From contig NC_083691.1 of assembly GCF_033118175.1 (NCBI RefSeq), forward strand, positions 61,594,001 through 61,658,000: a stretch of DNA of 64,000 bases, given 5' to 3'. The stretch comes from Dama dama. Its lineage: Eukaryota; Chordata; Mammalia; Artiodactyla; Cervidae. The notes beneath the pieces are model-generated. The model had not been told where the DNA came from. It worked only from the letters and a program-made list of their open reading frames with translations, and ran no database searches. Made by a program: the position numbers and the translations under genes. Of the stretch, positions 53,858 to 64,000 are shown in pieces; positions within the stretch are counted from its first letter, which is position 1, and each line of letters opens with the position of its first letter.

Positions 53858-54297
53858 ATTCAGTTCAGTCGCTCAGTCGTGTCCGACTCTTTGTGACCCC
53901 ATGGACTGCAGCACCCCAGGCTTCCCTGTCCATCATCAACTCCTAGAGTTTGCTCAAACTCATGTCCATCAAGTCAGTGATACCATCCAACCATTTAACC
54001 CTCTGTTGTCCCCTTCTCTTCCTGCCTTCAATCTTTCTGAGCATCAGGGTCTTTTCCAGTGAGTCAGTTCTTTGCATCAGGTGGCCAAAGTATTGGAGTT
54101 TCAGCTTCAGCATGAAGCTGAAATGGATGTTCAGAACTGATTTCCTTTAGGATTGACTAGTTTGATCTTCTTGCTGTCCGAGGGACTCTCAAGAGTCTTC
54201 TCCTATACCACAGTTTGAAAGCATCAATTCTTTGGCACTCAGCTTTCTTTATAGTCCAACTCTCACATCCATACATGACTACTCGAAAAACCATAGA
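53858..54297 (-). mobile_element. BovB (RTE) LINE 3' fragment
   Basis: TTCAGTTCAGTCGCTCAGTC and GTGTCCGACTCTTTGTGACC at the tail side, then the BovB C-terminal coding region, ending at ACATGACTACTCGAAAAACC. There is a small internal duplication/alteration at 54107-54123 (AGCATGAAGCTGAAATG). Sits directly before the L1 3' end. Confidence 0.94.
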
Positions 54298-54815
54298 TTT
54301 AGAGGTAAAGATATACATATACAGAAAAGTACACAATCATGTATTAAACATTTCTAAAAAATAGATTTTATTTTTTAGAACAGTTTTAGATTTTCAGGAA
54401 AATTGGGAAGATAATACAGAGCGTTCTTGTATATCCCACACCTAGTTTTCCTTGTTAACATCTTATATTAGTATGGTATGTTTGTTATAATAATTGAGCC
54501 AATATTGATGTATTCTTATTAACTAAAGTCTAAAGTCTATACTTTATTCATACTTTCTTACTTTTAATATCATGTCCTTTTTCTGTTCTAGGGTCTCACC
54601 CGGGATAACCACCACACAATTAGTTATGTCTCCTTGGACTCCTCTCCTCTGTGACAGGTTCTCAGAACTTTCTTGTTTTCAATGACCTGGACAATTTTGG
54701 TCAGGTGTGTTGGGGAATACCCCTCATTAAGAATTTGTCTGATGCTTTTCTCACAGTTGGACTGAGGTTATTATAGTTTTCTGGAAAGAACATCACAGAG
54801 GTAAATTGCCATTTT

Positions 54816-54850
54816 CATCACATCACATCACATCATATCACATCACATCA
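54816..54850. repeat. (CATCA)7 pentanucleotide run in the L1 3'UTR
   Basis: Seven tandem CATCA units with one T substitution. Related L1 3'UTRs carry only two or three units, so this is a local expansion. Confidence 0.9.
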
Positions 54851-57800
54851 AGGGTATATACTATCAACATAATTTAATCACTCGATATTGACCTTGGTCA
54901 CCTGGTTGAAGTAATACTTGTTTAATTTCTCCACTGTAAAATTACTCCCTGCCCCTTTCTATATTGGCCTCTTTGGAAGTCACTATGTGAAATCTATATT
55001 AAAGGAATGGGGAACTATGCTCTATGTGCTTGAGGTGGGGAGTATTTATAAATAATTTGGAATTCTTTTGCATAGGAGATTTACATATTATATCCAGTTT
55101 GGTTATTTAGTATGTACTCATTTATTTTCTACTTTGGTTTATGATCCAATACTATTTTATTTTGTTTTTCAAAGTACTTTAATTTTGGCCACTGGGAGCT
55201 CTTTTAGTTGACGCCTGTGTTCCTGTGACATAGCCTCAGCATTTTAAAATGTCACTTCTACCCTAGCGTGTCCCTACTTTTTGACACTACCAGGTACTCC
55301 AGACTTGTGTATTTCCTGCTCCATTCATAGAATTGAGCTTTTCTCCAAGGACCTCTGTTTCCATTTATTGGAGAATGGTATTAAAAGCCAAGATCTGTAT
55401 GGTAGATAAACTCATTGCTACTATGGTGATGTTTTTCCTAGGCTCTCTCAGCTGGCAGGGCAAGGAAATATATATGCACATACAAATCCATGTATGTATG
55501 CATACATCTATATATATTTCTAAGTGTAACCATCTATATCTATATTAGGTTAAACTTAAGTTTATATTGATGTCTGTAACTCTAATTCATTGCCACATGG
55601 ATCATTCTATCATTCTTCTTTGCTTATCTGTTATATACTCACTCCAACAGCGACAAACCTGACTCCCACCATTTGCCATCCTTTTACTTAATTGTTCAAT
55701 TCCTGTATGCATGTATAGTCATATCAGAATTATTAACACTTATTCCTGTGGAACACAGCATTATCAACTAGAGTACAATGCTTATATACAGTTCCTTTTT
55801 GCCTTTAGTCTTCAAAGTTCCACTCATTTCCAGAGTTACTTGGGTCAGTAACCTTTCCTTCTGCCTCCTTCAGTGATGTAGTTTCATGCATTTGTCATAC
55901 AGTTAGATTCTTTTCTTTATATTCCTTTGTCTGTATTCCATCCTTGGGATCACCCAACTTCCTGTATGATTTTTAAAATTCTACATACATTAAATTTCAT
56001 ACTTTGTGCTTTAAAAGTCTATACATTTTGACATATGTCATGTATCCATTGTTACATTATGTAGTAAGAGTTACAGCCCTAAAAATTGCCCTGTGCTTCC
56101 CCTATTTAGCACACTCCTCTTCCTCTGAACTCCTGGCAATCAGCGATCATTTTACTGTTTTCGCAGATTTGCCTTTTCCAGAATGTCATATAATTGGAAT
56201 CATACAGTATGTAGCCTTTTCAGACTGGCTTCTTGTACTTAGCACTATGCTTCCAAGTTTCATTCATGTCTTTTGTGGTTTGATGCTCATTTATTTTTAT
56301 TGCTGAATTGGCATATCACAGTTTATTCGTTTACCTATTGAGGGCATCTTGGTTGTTTCCAGTTTTGGGGGATTGTGAATAATGCTGTTATAAACATTTG
56401 AGTACAGGTGTTGGTGTGGGCTTAAGTTTTCAAATCAGTTTGGAAAATATCTAGGAACATCATTGCTGAATTGTATGATAAGACTATGTTCAGCTTTATA
56501 AGATACTGCCAAACTGTCTTCTGCAGTGACTGAAACTTTTTGCATCCCTATTAATAATGAATGAGGGCTCCTGTTGCTTTATATCTTTGCTACCATTGAT
56601 ATTATCAGTTCTTTTAGTCATCCTAATAGGTATTTAGTGGTGTCTTATTGTTGTTTTAATATGTAATTCTCTATTGATATATGATGTTGAACATCTTTTC
56701 GTATGCTTATTTGCCATCTGCATTTCTTCTTTGCTGAGGTATCCAGAACTTAGATTCATTTTTAAATTGTATTTTTTACTTATTGTTGAGTTTTAAGAGT
56801 TTTTGTACATTTTGGATACCAGTCCTTTATCAGATATGTATTTTGCAGATATTTTCTTCCAGCCTGTGATTTGTGTATTGATTCCCTTAATGATGTCTTA
56901 CACAAAGCAGAAATTTTAAATTTTAATGAAATACAACTGTTCTTTCATAGACTGTTGTTTTGGTTCTATGTAAAAACTCATTGCCAAACCTGAGAGCACC
57001 TAGATTTTTCTCCTGTGTTTTCTTCTGGAAGTGTTATGGTTTTCAGTTTTATATTTAGGTCTACGATTCATTTTGAGTTAATTTTTATTAAAGGTAGTCA
57101 GTCTATGTCTGGATTTAATTTAATATTTGAATGTCCAACTGTTCAGCGCCATTAGTTGAAATACTTTTTCCATTGGGTTATGTTTGTTCTTTTTCTCAAA
57201 GGTCAATCAGCTAGATTTGTTTGGGTCAATTCTGGACTTCCTATTGTGTTTTATTGGTCTGTGTATCTATTCTTTTGCCCGAACTACACTGTCTTGATTA
57301 CTGTAGGTTTATAGTGAATCCTCTACTTTGTTATTATTCTTAGTACTGTATTGGTTTTTCCAGGTCTTTGCCTTCCCATATAAACTTTAGATTCATTTTG
57401 TCATTATCTATAAAATAGCTTGCTGTGGTTTTGGTTGGGATGTGTTGAATCTGTAGATCAAGTTGGGAATAATTGGACCATGAGCACAGAATGCCTGGCA
57501 ATTAATTTAGGTCTTTTTTGATTTCTTTTATCAGAATTTTGCATAAAACTTATTTTTTCAGATGTGTTTTTTGCATTTATTGTCAAGACTATATGAGTTT
57601 TCCTCATTAGCCTGTTGATGTGTAGGATTACCTTAATTGATTCTTGACTGTTGAACCAGTCTTGTTTACCCAGAGTAAATCCCACTTGGTTATGGGTTTA
57701 AAAAATTAAATTAAAAAATAATTAAAATTATTTTTATACATTTTTGAATTTGATTTTCTAATATTTGGGGGAGGATTATTGCATCTAGGTTCATGTGAGA

Positions 57801-59837
57801 TATTGATTTATAGTTTTTCTTTCTTGTAATGTTTTTATTTGGTTTCAGTATAAGGGTAATGCTGGCTTCACAGAATGAGTTAGGAAGTCTTCCCTCTGCT
57901 TCTTATTTTCTGAAAAGATTGTGGAAAATTGGTATAATTTCTTCTTTAAATGTTTGGTAGAATATTTGGTGAAACCAGCAGGCCATTCGGCTTCCTTTTT
58001 GGGAAGATTTATTAACTATTTCTTTATAAAATATTGGACTACCCAGATTACCTGTTTCTTCTTGTGTAGGTAGGCTTTATTATCTTCTGTCTTTCAAGGA
58101 ATTGTTCTATTTTATCTAAATTATCAAATTTGTTGGCATGGAGTTGTTCAAAGTATTCCTTTATTAAAATTTAATGCCCATGCGATTAGTAGTGATAACC
58201 CCTTTCATTTCCATTGTAATTTGTGTCTTCTCCCCTTTTTTGTTAGTCAAACTGGTAGATGTTTAATAAGTTTATTAGTCTTTTCAAAGAAAAAGCTTTT
58301 GGTTTCATTGACTTTGTTTATTATTTAACTGTTCTCAAGTTCATTGACTTCTGCTTGCATTTCTAAAGATTTCTTTTTTTCCACTTGTTTTAGGCTTAAA
58401 TGCTCTTCATTCACTACTTCCCTAAGATGGAAGCTTATATTACTGATTTCAGATGTTCCTTCTTTTCTAATATGTGTATTCTGTGCTGTAAATTTGCCTC
58501 TAAGTACTGCTTTTGCTGCAGCCCACAAATTTTAATAAGTTGTATTTTCATTTAGATCAAAATATGTTTTATCTTGAGACATCTTTTTTGACTCATATCT
58601 TACTTAGAAGTGAATTGTTTAAACTCTCAGTATTTGTGGATTTTCTGGCTATCTTTATTCTCTGATTTCTAGTTTAATTCTATTGTAGTCTGAGGACATA
58701 TTTTATGTGATTTCTGTCCCTTTAAATTTGTGATAGTATGTTTTATGGTCCAGAAAGTGATTTCTCTTTATGAATGTTCCATGAGAGCTTGAGAAGAATA
58801 TGTGTTCAGATGTTTTGGAGTCAAGTATTCTATAAATGTCAGTTATATCAAATTGATTATAGTGTTGCTTAGGTCAACTATATCCTTACTTATTTTATGA
58901 TTCCTTGATTTATCAAGTGAAAAAGCATGTTTGAAGTCTCCAACTATAATAGTGGATTTGTCTCTTTTTTTATGATTCTATCAATTCTATCTCAAGCATT
59001 TTGACACTGTTGTTAGGTACATGGATATTAAGGATTGTCTTGTCTTCTTGGAAAATTAGCTCTGTTATCAGTGTGAAATATCCTCTTAATCCCTGATAAT
59101 TTCTTTTATTCTGAGGTCTACTTTGTCTGAAATTATTATAGTTACTGAAGCTTTGTTCTACATTAACTGTTATCATGGTAGATATTTCTTCCTTTACCTT
59201 TAACCTACTTGAGTTTTTATTTATATTAAAAGTGGTTTTGTAGACAGTCTATAGTTTTGTGTTTCTTAAAAAATCTACTCTGACAATCTTGTTTTTCAAC
59301 TGGTATATTAAGATCAATATTCACATTTAAAATACTTATTGATACAGGTGGAATTGACTTCTATTTGTTCCACTTGTTTATTACTTGTTTTCTCCCTCTC
59401 TTTTTCAGCCTTTTCTTGTTTTGATTGCATTTTATATGACTCATTTTGTTTTCTGTTTGAGCTTATTATTTTACCTCTCTGATTCATTTTATTTTCTCTC
59501 TTTTTTCTTAAAGGTATTTCAATTATTACCTTTAAACATGTTTTTTTTTTCCCCTAGAGTTTGCAATACACTTTTACAACTAATATAAGTTTATGTCAAA
59601 CATCATTATACAACTTCATGTATAATGTAGGTACCACATAACAGAGTATCCCCAATTCTTCCCTTCCATCCTTTATGACATTCCAGTTGCTTATTTTATT
59701 TATCCATATGCTACAATCACCCAATACATTGTTACTATTATTAGTTCAAACAAATGGTGTATTTTAGATCAGTTAAGAATAAGTAAAATAACAATCACCT
59801 TACATTTAAAAATTTCATCTACTATATTCTTCCTTTT

Positions 59838-60061
59838 GGTCTTGCCTTGTGGCTCAGACAGTAAAGAGTCTGCCTGCAATGCAGGAGACCCAAGTTCCAT
59901 CCCTGGGTTGGGAAGAACCCTTGGAGAAGGAAATGGCTACCCACTCCAGTAATCTTACCTGGAGAATCTTACCGTGGACAGAGGAGACTGGCAGCCTACA
60001 GTCCATGGGGTCACAAAGAGTCAGGCGCAACTGAGTGACTAACATTTTCTCTTTCTTTCAC
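59838..60061 (+). mobile_element. Bov-tA SINE in L1, with target duplication
   Basis: TTGTGGCTCAGACAGTAAAG, GACCCAAGTTCCATCCCTGG and GTCAGGCGCAACTGAGTGAC. TCTTCCTTTT occurs at 59828-59837 and 60062-60071 and bounds the insertion. Confidence 0.94.
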
Positions 60062-60541
60062 TCTTCCTTTTATTATATAGTTCTGAGTTCATGACCTATA
60101 TAATTTTTCTTCTCCATAAAGAATATCTTTTAATATTTCTTAGAGGAGAGGTTTGGCAGTGAATTCTCTCAGTTTTTTTGTTTGTCTGAGTGTTTGTTTC
60201 TCCTTCACTTTTGAAAGAAAATTTTGTTGGACGTGTAATTCAAGTTTGGTGTTTTCTTTCCACACTTTAAATACTTCACTCCATTCTCTTCTAGCATACA
60301 TGGCTTTTGATGAGAAGCATGTTGTTATTCTTTTAAATCTTGTCCTGTTCCTCTACAGGTAAGGTTTTTTGTTTTGTTTTTTAAGTTTTTTTCCTATTGT
60401 CTTTGGCTTTCTTCAGTTTGAATATGATATATCTTAGATGTAGAGTTTTTTTTTTTTTTAATTTATTCTGTTTGGTATTTGCTGAGGTTTCTGATCTGTA
60501 GTTTAGTCATTAATTTTGTTTAATTCTTGTTCATTATTATA

Positions 60542-61364
60542 GTAGTTCACCTTTATCAGCAGTTTTGCCTTCTGTGGTTTCAGTTACTTGTGGTCAACTG
60601 CCGTCCAAAAATATTAAAAGGAAAATTCCAAAAATAAACAGTTCATAAGTTTTCAGTTGCACTCTTCTGAGTGTGAAGATATCTTATGCTGCCCTGTTGT
60701 GTCCTACCTGGGATGGGAATCATCTTTTGACCAGCATGTCCCACCCATTGGTCCCTTCATAGTTTTCTTGGTTATCAGAGTGACTGTCATGGTGTCATTG
60801 TGCTTGTGTTCAGGTAACCCCTATTTTAGTTAATAATGAGTCCAAAGTGCTTGAGTAGCAATGTTGGCAATTTGGATATGCTAAAGAAAAGCTGTAATAT
60901 ACTCCCTTTAAGTGAAAAAGTGAAAGTTCTTGGCTTAATAAGGAAAGAAAAAAAAATAGTATGCTGAGGTTGCTAAGCCTTATGGTAAAGATGAATCTTC
61001 TCTCTGTGAAATTGTGAAGAAGGAAAAAGAAATCTGTGCTAGTTTTACCATTGCACCTAAATGGCAAAAGTTATGGCCACAGTGTATAGTACTTAGTTAC
61101 TATAGAAAAGGCATTAAATTGTACAATATTATATTTTGAGAGAGAGGGAGAGCTACCACATTCTCATAACTTTTATTATAGTATATTGTATAATTGTTCC
61201 ATTTGGTTAGTTATTGTTGTTAATCTCTTAATTGCCTAATTTATAAAGTAAACTTTATTATAGGTATGTATGTATAAGAAAAACATGATAGACCCATATA
61301 GAGTTTGGTATTGTTCATGGCTTCAGGCATTTACTGAGGGTCTTAGAACATATTCTATGAACTG
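60542..61364 (+). mobile_element. Tigger (pogo-type) DNA transposon, internally deleted
   Basis: The left end GTAGTTCACCTTTATCAGC is followed by GGTTTCAGTTACTTGTGGTC and AAAAATATTAAAAGGAAAAT. The right end has GGTTTCAGGCATTTACTGAG-like sequence (ATGGCTTCAGGCATTTACTG) and TCTATGAACTG. From 60836 an ATG opens a decayed N-terminal transposase with the pogo/CENP-B-type DNA-binding pattern (LPLSEKVKVLGLIRKEKK). It is frameshifted at the A run near 60948-60956. The catalytic half is missing. TA stands before the element (60540-60541), but the right-hand TA is lost. Confidence 0.85.
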
Positions 61365-61919
61365 ATGTACTTCAGATATTTCTTCTGTTTCATTTTCTCT
61401 TTCTTCTCCTTCTGAAATTCCAATTATGCTTACATTACACTTTTTAAAATTGTCCCACAGTTTTGGATATTCTGTTTTTATCATTCTTTATTCTCTTTGT
61501 ATTTCAATCTGGGAAGTTTCTGTTGACACTTCTTTAAACTCACTGATTCTTTCCTCAGCCATATCTAGTCTAATGATGGGCCCATCAAAGGCATTCTTCA
61601 TTCCTGTTCAGCATTTTTGCTTTGTAGCATTTATTTTTTATTCTCTCTTAGAGTTTCTGTCTCTTTGCTTACCTTGCCCATCTGTTCTTGCATGTTGTTT
61701 GCTTTTTCCATTGGCACCCTTAAAATATTAATCATAGTTATTTTTAATTCTCTGTCTGATAATTTCACAATCTGTTTCATATCTCAGTCTTGTTCTGATT
61801 CTTGCTTTATCTCTTCATACTATTTTTTCCCATTGCTTTTTTTTAGGATATCTTGTAATTTGTTAAAAGTTAGATGTGATGTATTGGGTAATAAGAACTT
61901 GGGCAAAAGGCCTTTGGTG

Positions 61920-62138
61920 GCTTCCCAGGTGGCTCAGTGGTAAAAAATCCACCTGCCAATGCAGGAGACTCAGGAGATGCATGTTCAATTCCTGGGTTGG
62001 AAAGATCCCCTGGAGGAGGAAATGGCAATCTACTCCAGTATTCTTACCTGGAAAATCTCATGGACAGAGGAGCCTGGAGGGCTACAGTCCATGGTGTTGC
62101 AAAGAGTTGGACATGACTGAGCATGCACACACACATGT
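61920..62138 (+). mobile_element. Bov-A2 / Bov-tA SINE in L1, with 14-bp target duplication
   Basis: CTTCCCAGGTGGCTCAGTGG head, internal GCATGTTCAATTCCTGGGTT, and end GTTGGACATGACTGAGCATG with a CACACACAC tail. AAAGGCCTTTGGTG (61906-61919) and AAAGGCCTTTAGTG (62139-62152) differ at one base. Confidence 0.95.
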
Positions 62139-62885
62139 AAAGGCCTTTAGTGTGAGATTTTAAGTTAACCTAGCCTAGAGCTGGGTTATGCTGTAGCTTT
62201 AGGTACCAAGAGGCTTAAATTTCTCTGGTGTACTTGTGTTTGTTTCTCCTGTTTTGGAGCAGGGAGGGGGCTTTGCTTAGAATTCCTACTTAAGTAGAGT
62301 ATGTGCATAGACACTCTTTCAACAGTAATCCACTGTTATTCTGGAGTCTTCCTGATATGGTGGCAAGATGTGTGGGGGAGTGTTCTATAATGTTATGATA
62401 AAATATTAGTCTTTTAGTGGACCTGTATCTCTGGGCCTTTGCAGATGTGTTTTAATTTCTTTCTTACTTAGGTGAGACAGGAAGGCTCAGGGTGCTGGTG
62501 TTGGATAATTGACCTTTCCCGTATATGGGATAAAGCTATATGAAGAGTAAGGAAAAGTCTTTCCTAGAGAATAGGCCTTTGTAGGGAGAAAAACCTTGAC
62601 ATGTTTCACCTTCTTTTCCCATAGCTTTTAGGGTCTTCACTGTGAGAACCTGCTGGGGGTCCTAGAAGTAAAACCCACAAAACCTTGGGGGTCTGAGACT
62701 GTGGCCCACAAAACTTTCTCACTCTCCTGCTAGTTCACATTCAGCCTCCAGCAGTTTTGTCAAAATTATCCTGTGATTGTTTCTTTTAGCTGTGGCCCCA
62801 TTGATTTCTGCTCCAGGTAGGCAGATCTTGGCTATGACTCTGTTTTCATCTATAAAGGTTTGAGTTTAGACTGTTTCAGATGCAC

Positions 62886-64000
62886 AAAAAATATGATTAC
62901 AAAATAATCTTGTGGTCATAAATTTAAATAAAATTTTTTGTGGCTATAAATGTATTTTGTCTTGATAAGCCGAAGTGATAATGCGGTAAATCAAAACTAT
63001 TAAAAACTCATTGAGAAAATTCTAAACTTTCATAAGACTAGTGAATTTCTAGCCACCATTTATCAAAGAAAGGACCTGATGCCATTGGATTAACCAGCAG
63101 CTCAAACAACTGTGTTACGATCAATGGTGGTATGCTTAATGAAAAATTGTGTCTCCTAAAAAGCAGTCAGTTGATTGTACCCAATGAATGTTACAGAAAC
63201 TTAATACAATAGAATTGTCTGTGCTCTACAAAAAGTCATAATTCTCTCTAATTCTTTCTCAAATGAGGCAGAGCACACCTAAATAAATAGTAAGATAAAT
63301 TAGAATGTTTTTGGGTCATATATTCTTAAGTGAAAAAAGGATTGGCCTGTTAATTTATTCTATTAAAGTTGGAACTTTTTACTGGTGTCCTGTTAGCTAG
63401 AAAAAGTCAGTGCCATTTGCAAGCAGGCTTCACATGGTCTTCATGTGAATAGCACTCACCCCCCCCACCCCCCAGTTACTGTCTCTCATGAGTCCCCATC
63501 ATACAGTCACAGAACTAGAAGAAGACCCACGGAATATAAAGGGACACATTAGCATTTAAAGGCTGGTGCCTGCCCATCTGCAGAGGAAAGGTCACAAAGA
63601 AGATATTTGCAATGAGGAAACAGCAAGTTATGACCACTCGCCAGATCTGTACCTGTCAGACAGAGGTTGACACCTGTGACAGGTACATTCTGGTTTCCAC
63701 GTGCCTGTGCAGAGTCAGACGTGCTCACAGCAGCATGGCAGCCAAGTGTCAAGTGCCGCACTTCTCAGCATGGAGACACTCAGAAACCCAGGCTGGCAGA
63801 GGAGCTCAGGTTCAACCTCTCCAAGGGTGCACCATGCAGGAAAGCCAGACCAGGAGAGGGTTCTGTTAAGCCCTGTCCGACAACAGGTACAGGAGTCGTG
63901 CATGCTGACGTGCTTCTTCCTGCTGCTTCACACTCTGGCTTCTCCCTCACCTGGCCTCGCATGGTGGAGGGACAGCCAGAGTGGCTTCTTGTCCCCTTGC
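62886..64000. other. Unassigned sequence
   Basis: Mostly unique-looking. At 63460-63473 there is a C-rich run. Near 63655-63685 an imperfect inverted repeat ACCTGTCAGACAGAGG / GACACCTGTGACAGGT is seen. Small open frames (60-85 codons) near the end match no known protein. Confidence 0.4.

Larger units (their letters stand above)
54345..62885 (-). mobile_element. Old L1 LINE, near full length, reverse orientation, with three insertions
   Basis: The 3'UTR comes first (TTTTATTTTTTAGAACAGTT at 54369, GAACCAATATTGATG-like segments, GAATTTGTCTGATGCTTTTC, then TTTTCCAGAATGTCATATAA). ORF2 is read backwards from about 56350 (AAACTGTCTTCTGCAGTGAC, CAGTCCTTTATCAGATATGT, ACATTTTGGATACC) to about 59600. 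ORF1 falls at about 60100-60500 and 61365-61900, and a 5' region runs to about 62885. No frame is intact. Insertions lie at 59838-60061 (SINE), 60542-61364 (Tigger) and 61920-62138 (SINE). The right edge is uncertain. Confidence 0.85.

Noticed and set aside
54816..54850. CRISPR-like direct repeats
   Set aside because: Units are 5 bp and tandem without spacers in a mammalian L1, so it is a microsatellite.

Overview
The window is a stretch of ruminant (pecoran artiodactyl) nuclear genome in which I find no host protein-coding exon, no rRNA or tRNA gene and no CRISPR array. The lineage call rests on seven BovB (RTE-type) LINE fragments, many Bov-tA / Bov-A2 SINEs with tRNA-like heads, one cetartiodactyl CHR-2 SINE, two Hsmar1-like mariners and one short mariner-type MITE. 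BovB and the Bov SINEs together point to cattle, sheep, goat, buffalo, antelope or deer. I cannot separate these species by eye. Older mammalian repeats (MIR, L2, MER5, MLT1, MLT2, Tigger, old L1) fill much of the rest.

Layout. 1-8.2 kb: MIR and L2 relics, two BovB fragments (one with a perfect 12-bp target duplication), a TA/TG/TA microsatellite and an MLT2 solo LTR. 8.2-9.45 kb: a complete but inactive mariner with both terminal repeats and TA duplication. 9.5-12.9 kb: mostly unique sequence and an LTR-like relic. 12.9-15.7 kb: a second mariner fused at its right end to the longest BovB copy, which keeps the reverse transcriptase motifs but is broken by a stop and a 2-nt deletion. 17.6-24.7 kb: an old plus-strand L1 containing seven later insertions. 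24.9-34.3 kb: MER5, BovB, L2, a minus-strand L1, MIRs, an MLT1 split by BovB, and SINEs. 34.3-53.8 kb: an MLT1, an MLT2, scattered MIR, L2 and MER5 relics and SINEs in mainly unique sequence, with two stretches that look like candidate conserved regulatory DNA (about 45.9-46.5 and 47.66-48.05 kb). 53.9-62.9 kb: a BovB fragment, then a near full-length minus-strand old L1 interrupted by two SINEs and a Tigger DNA transposon. 62.9-64 kb: unique sequence.

The only substantial coding potential is decayed transposon protein: BovB reverse transcriptase, mariner transposase, the N-terminus of a Tigger transposase and fragments of L1 ORF2. No element looks autonomous today. BovB is known to supply the machinery used by the Bov SINEs, and the SINE 3' ends here resemble the BovB 3' end.

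I did not find a new biological system. The window looks like intergenic or intronic DNA. Its most informative content is the nested insertion order, several well-preserved insertion footprints and the candidate regulatory blocks. Repeat names come from remembered consensus sequences, so subfamily assignments and edges are approximate (often within 10-30 bp) unless a terminal repeat or target duplication fixes them.
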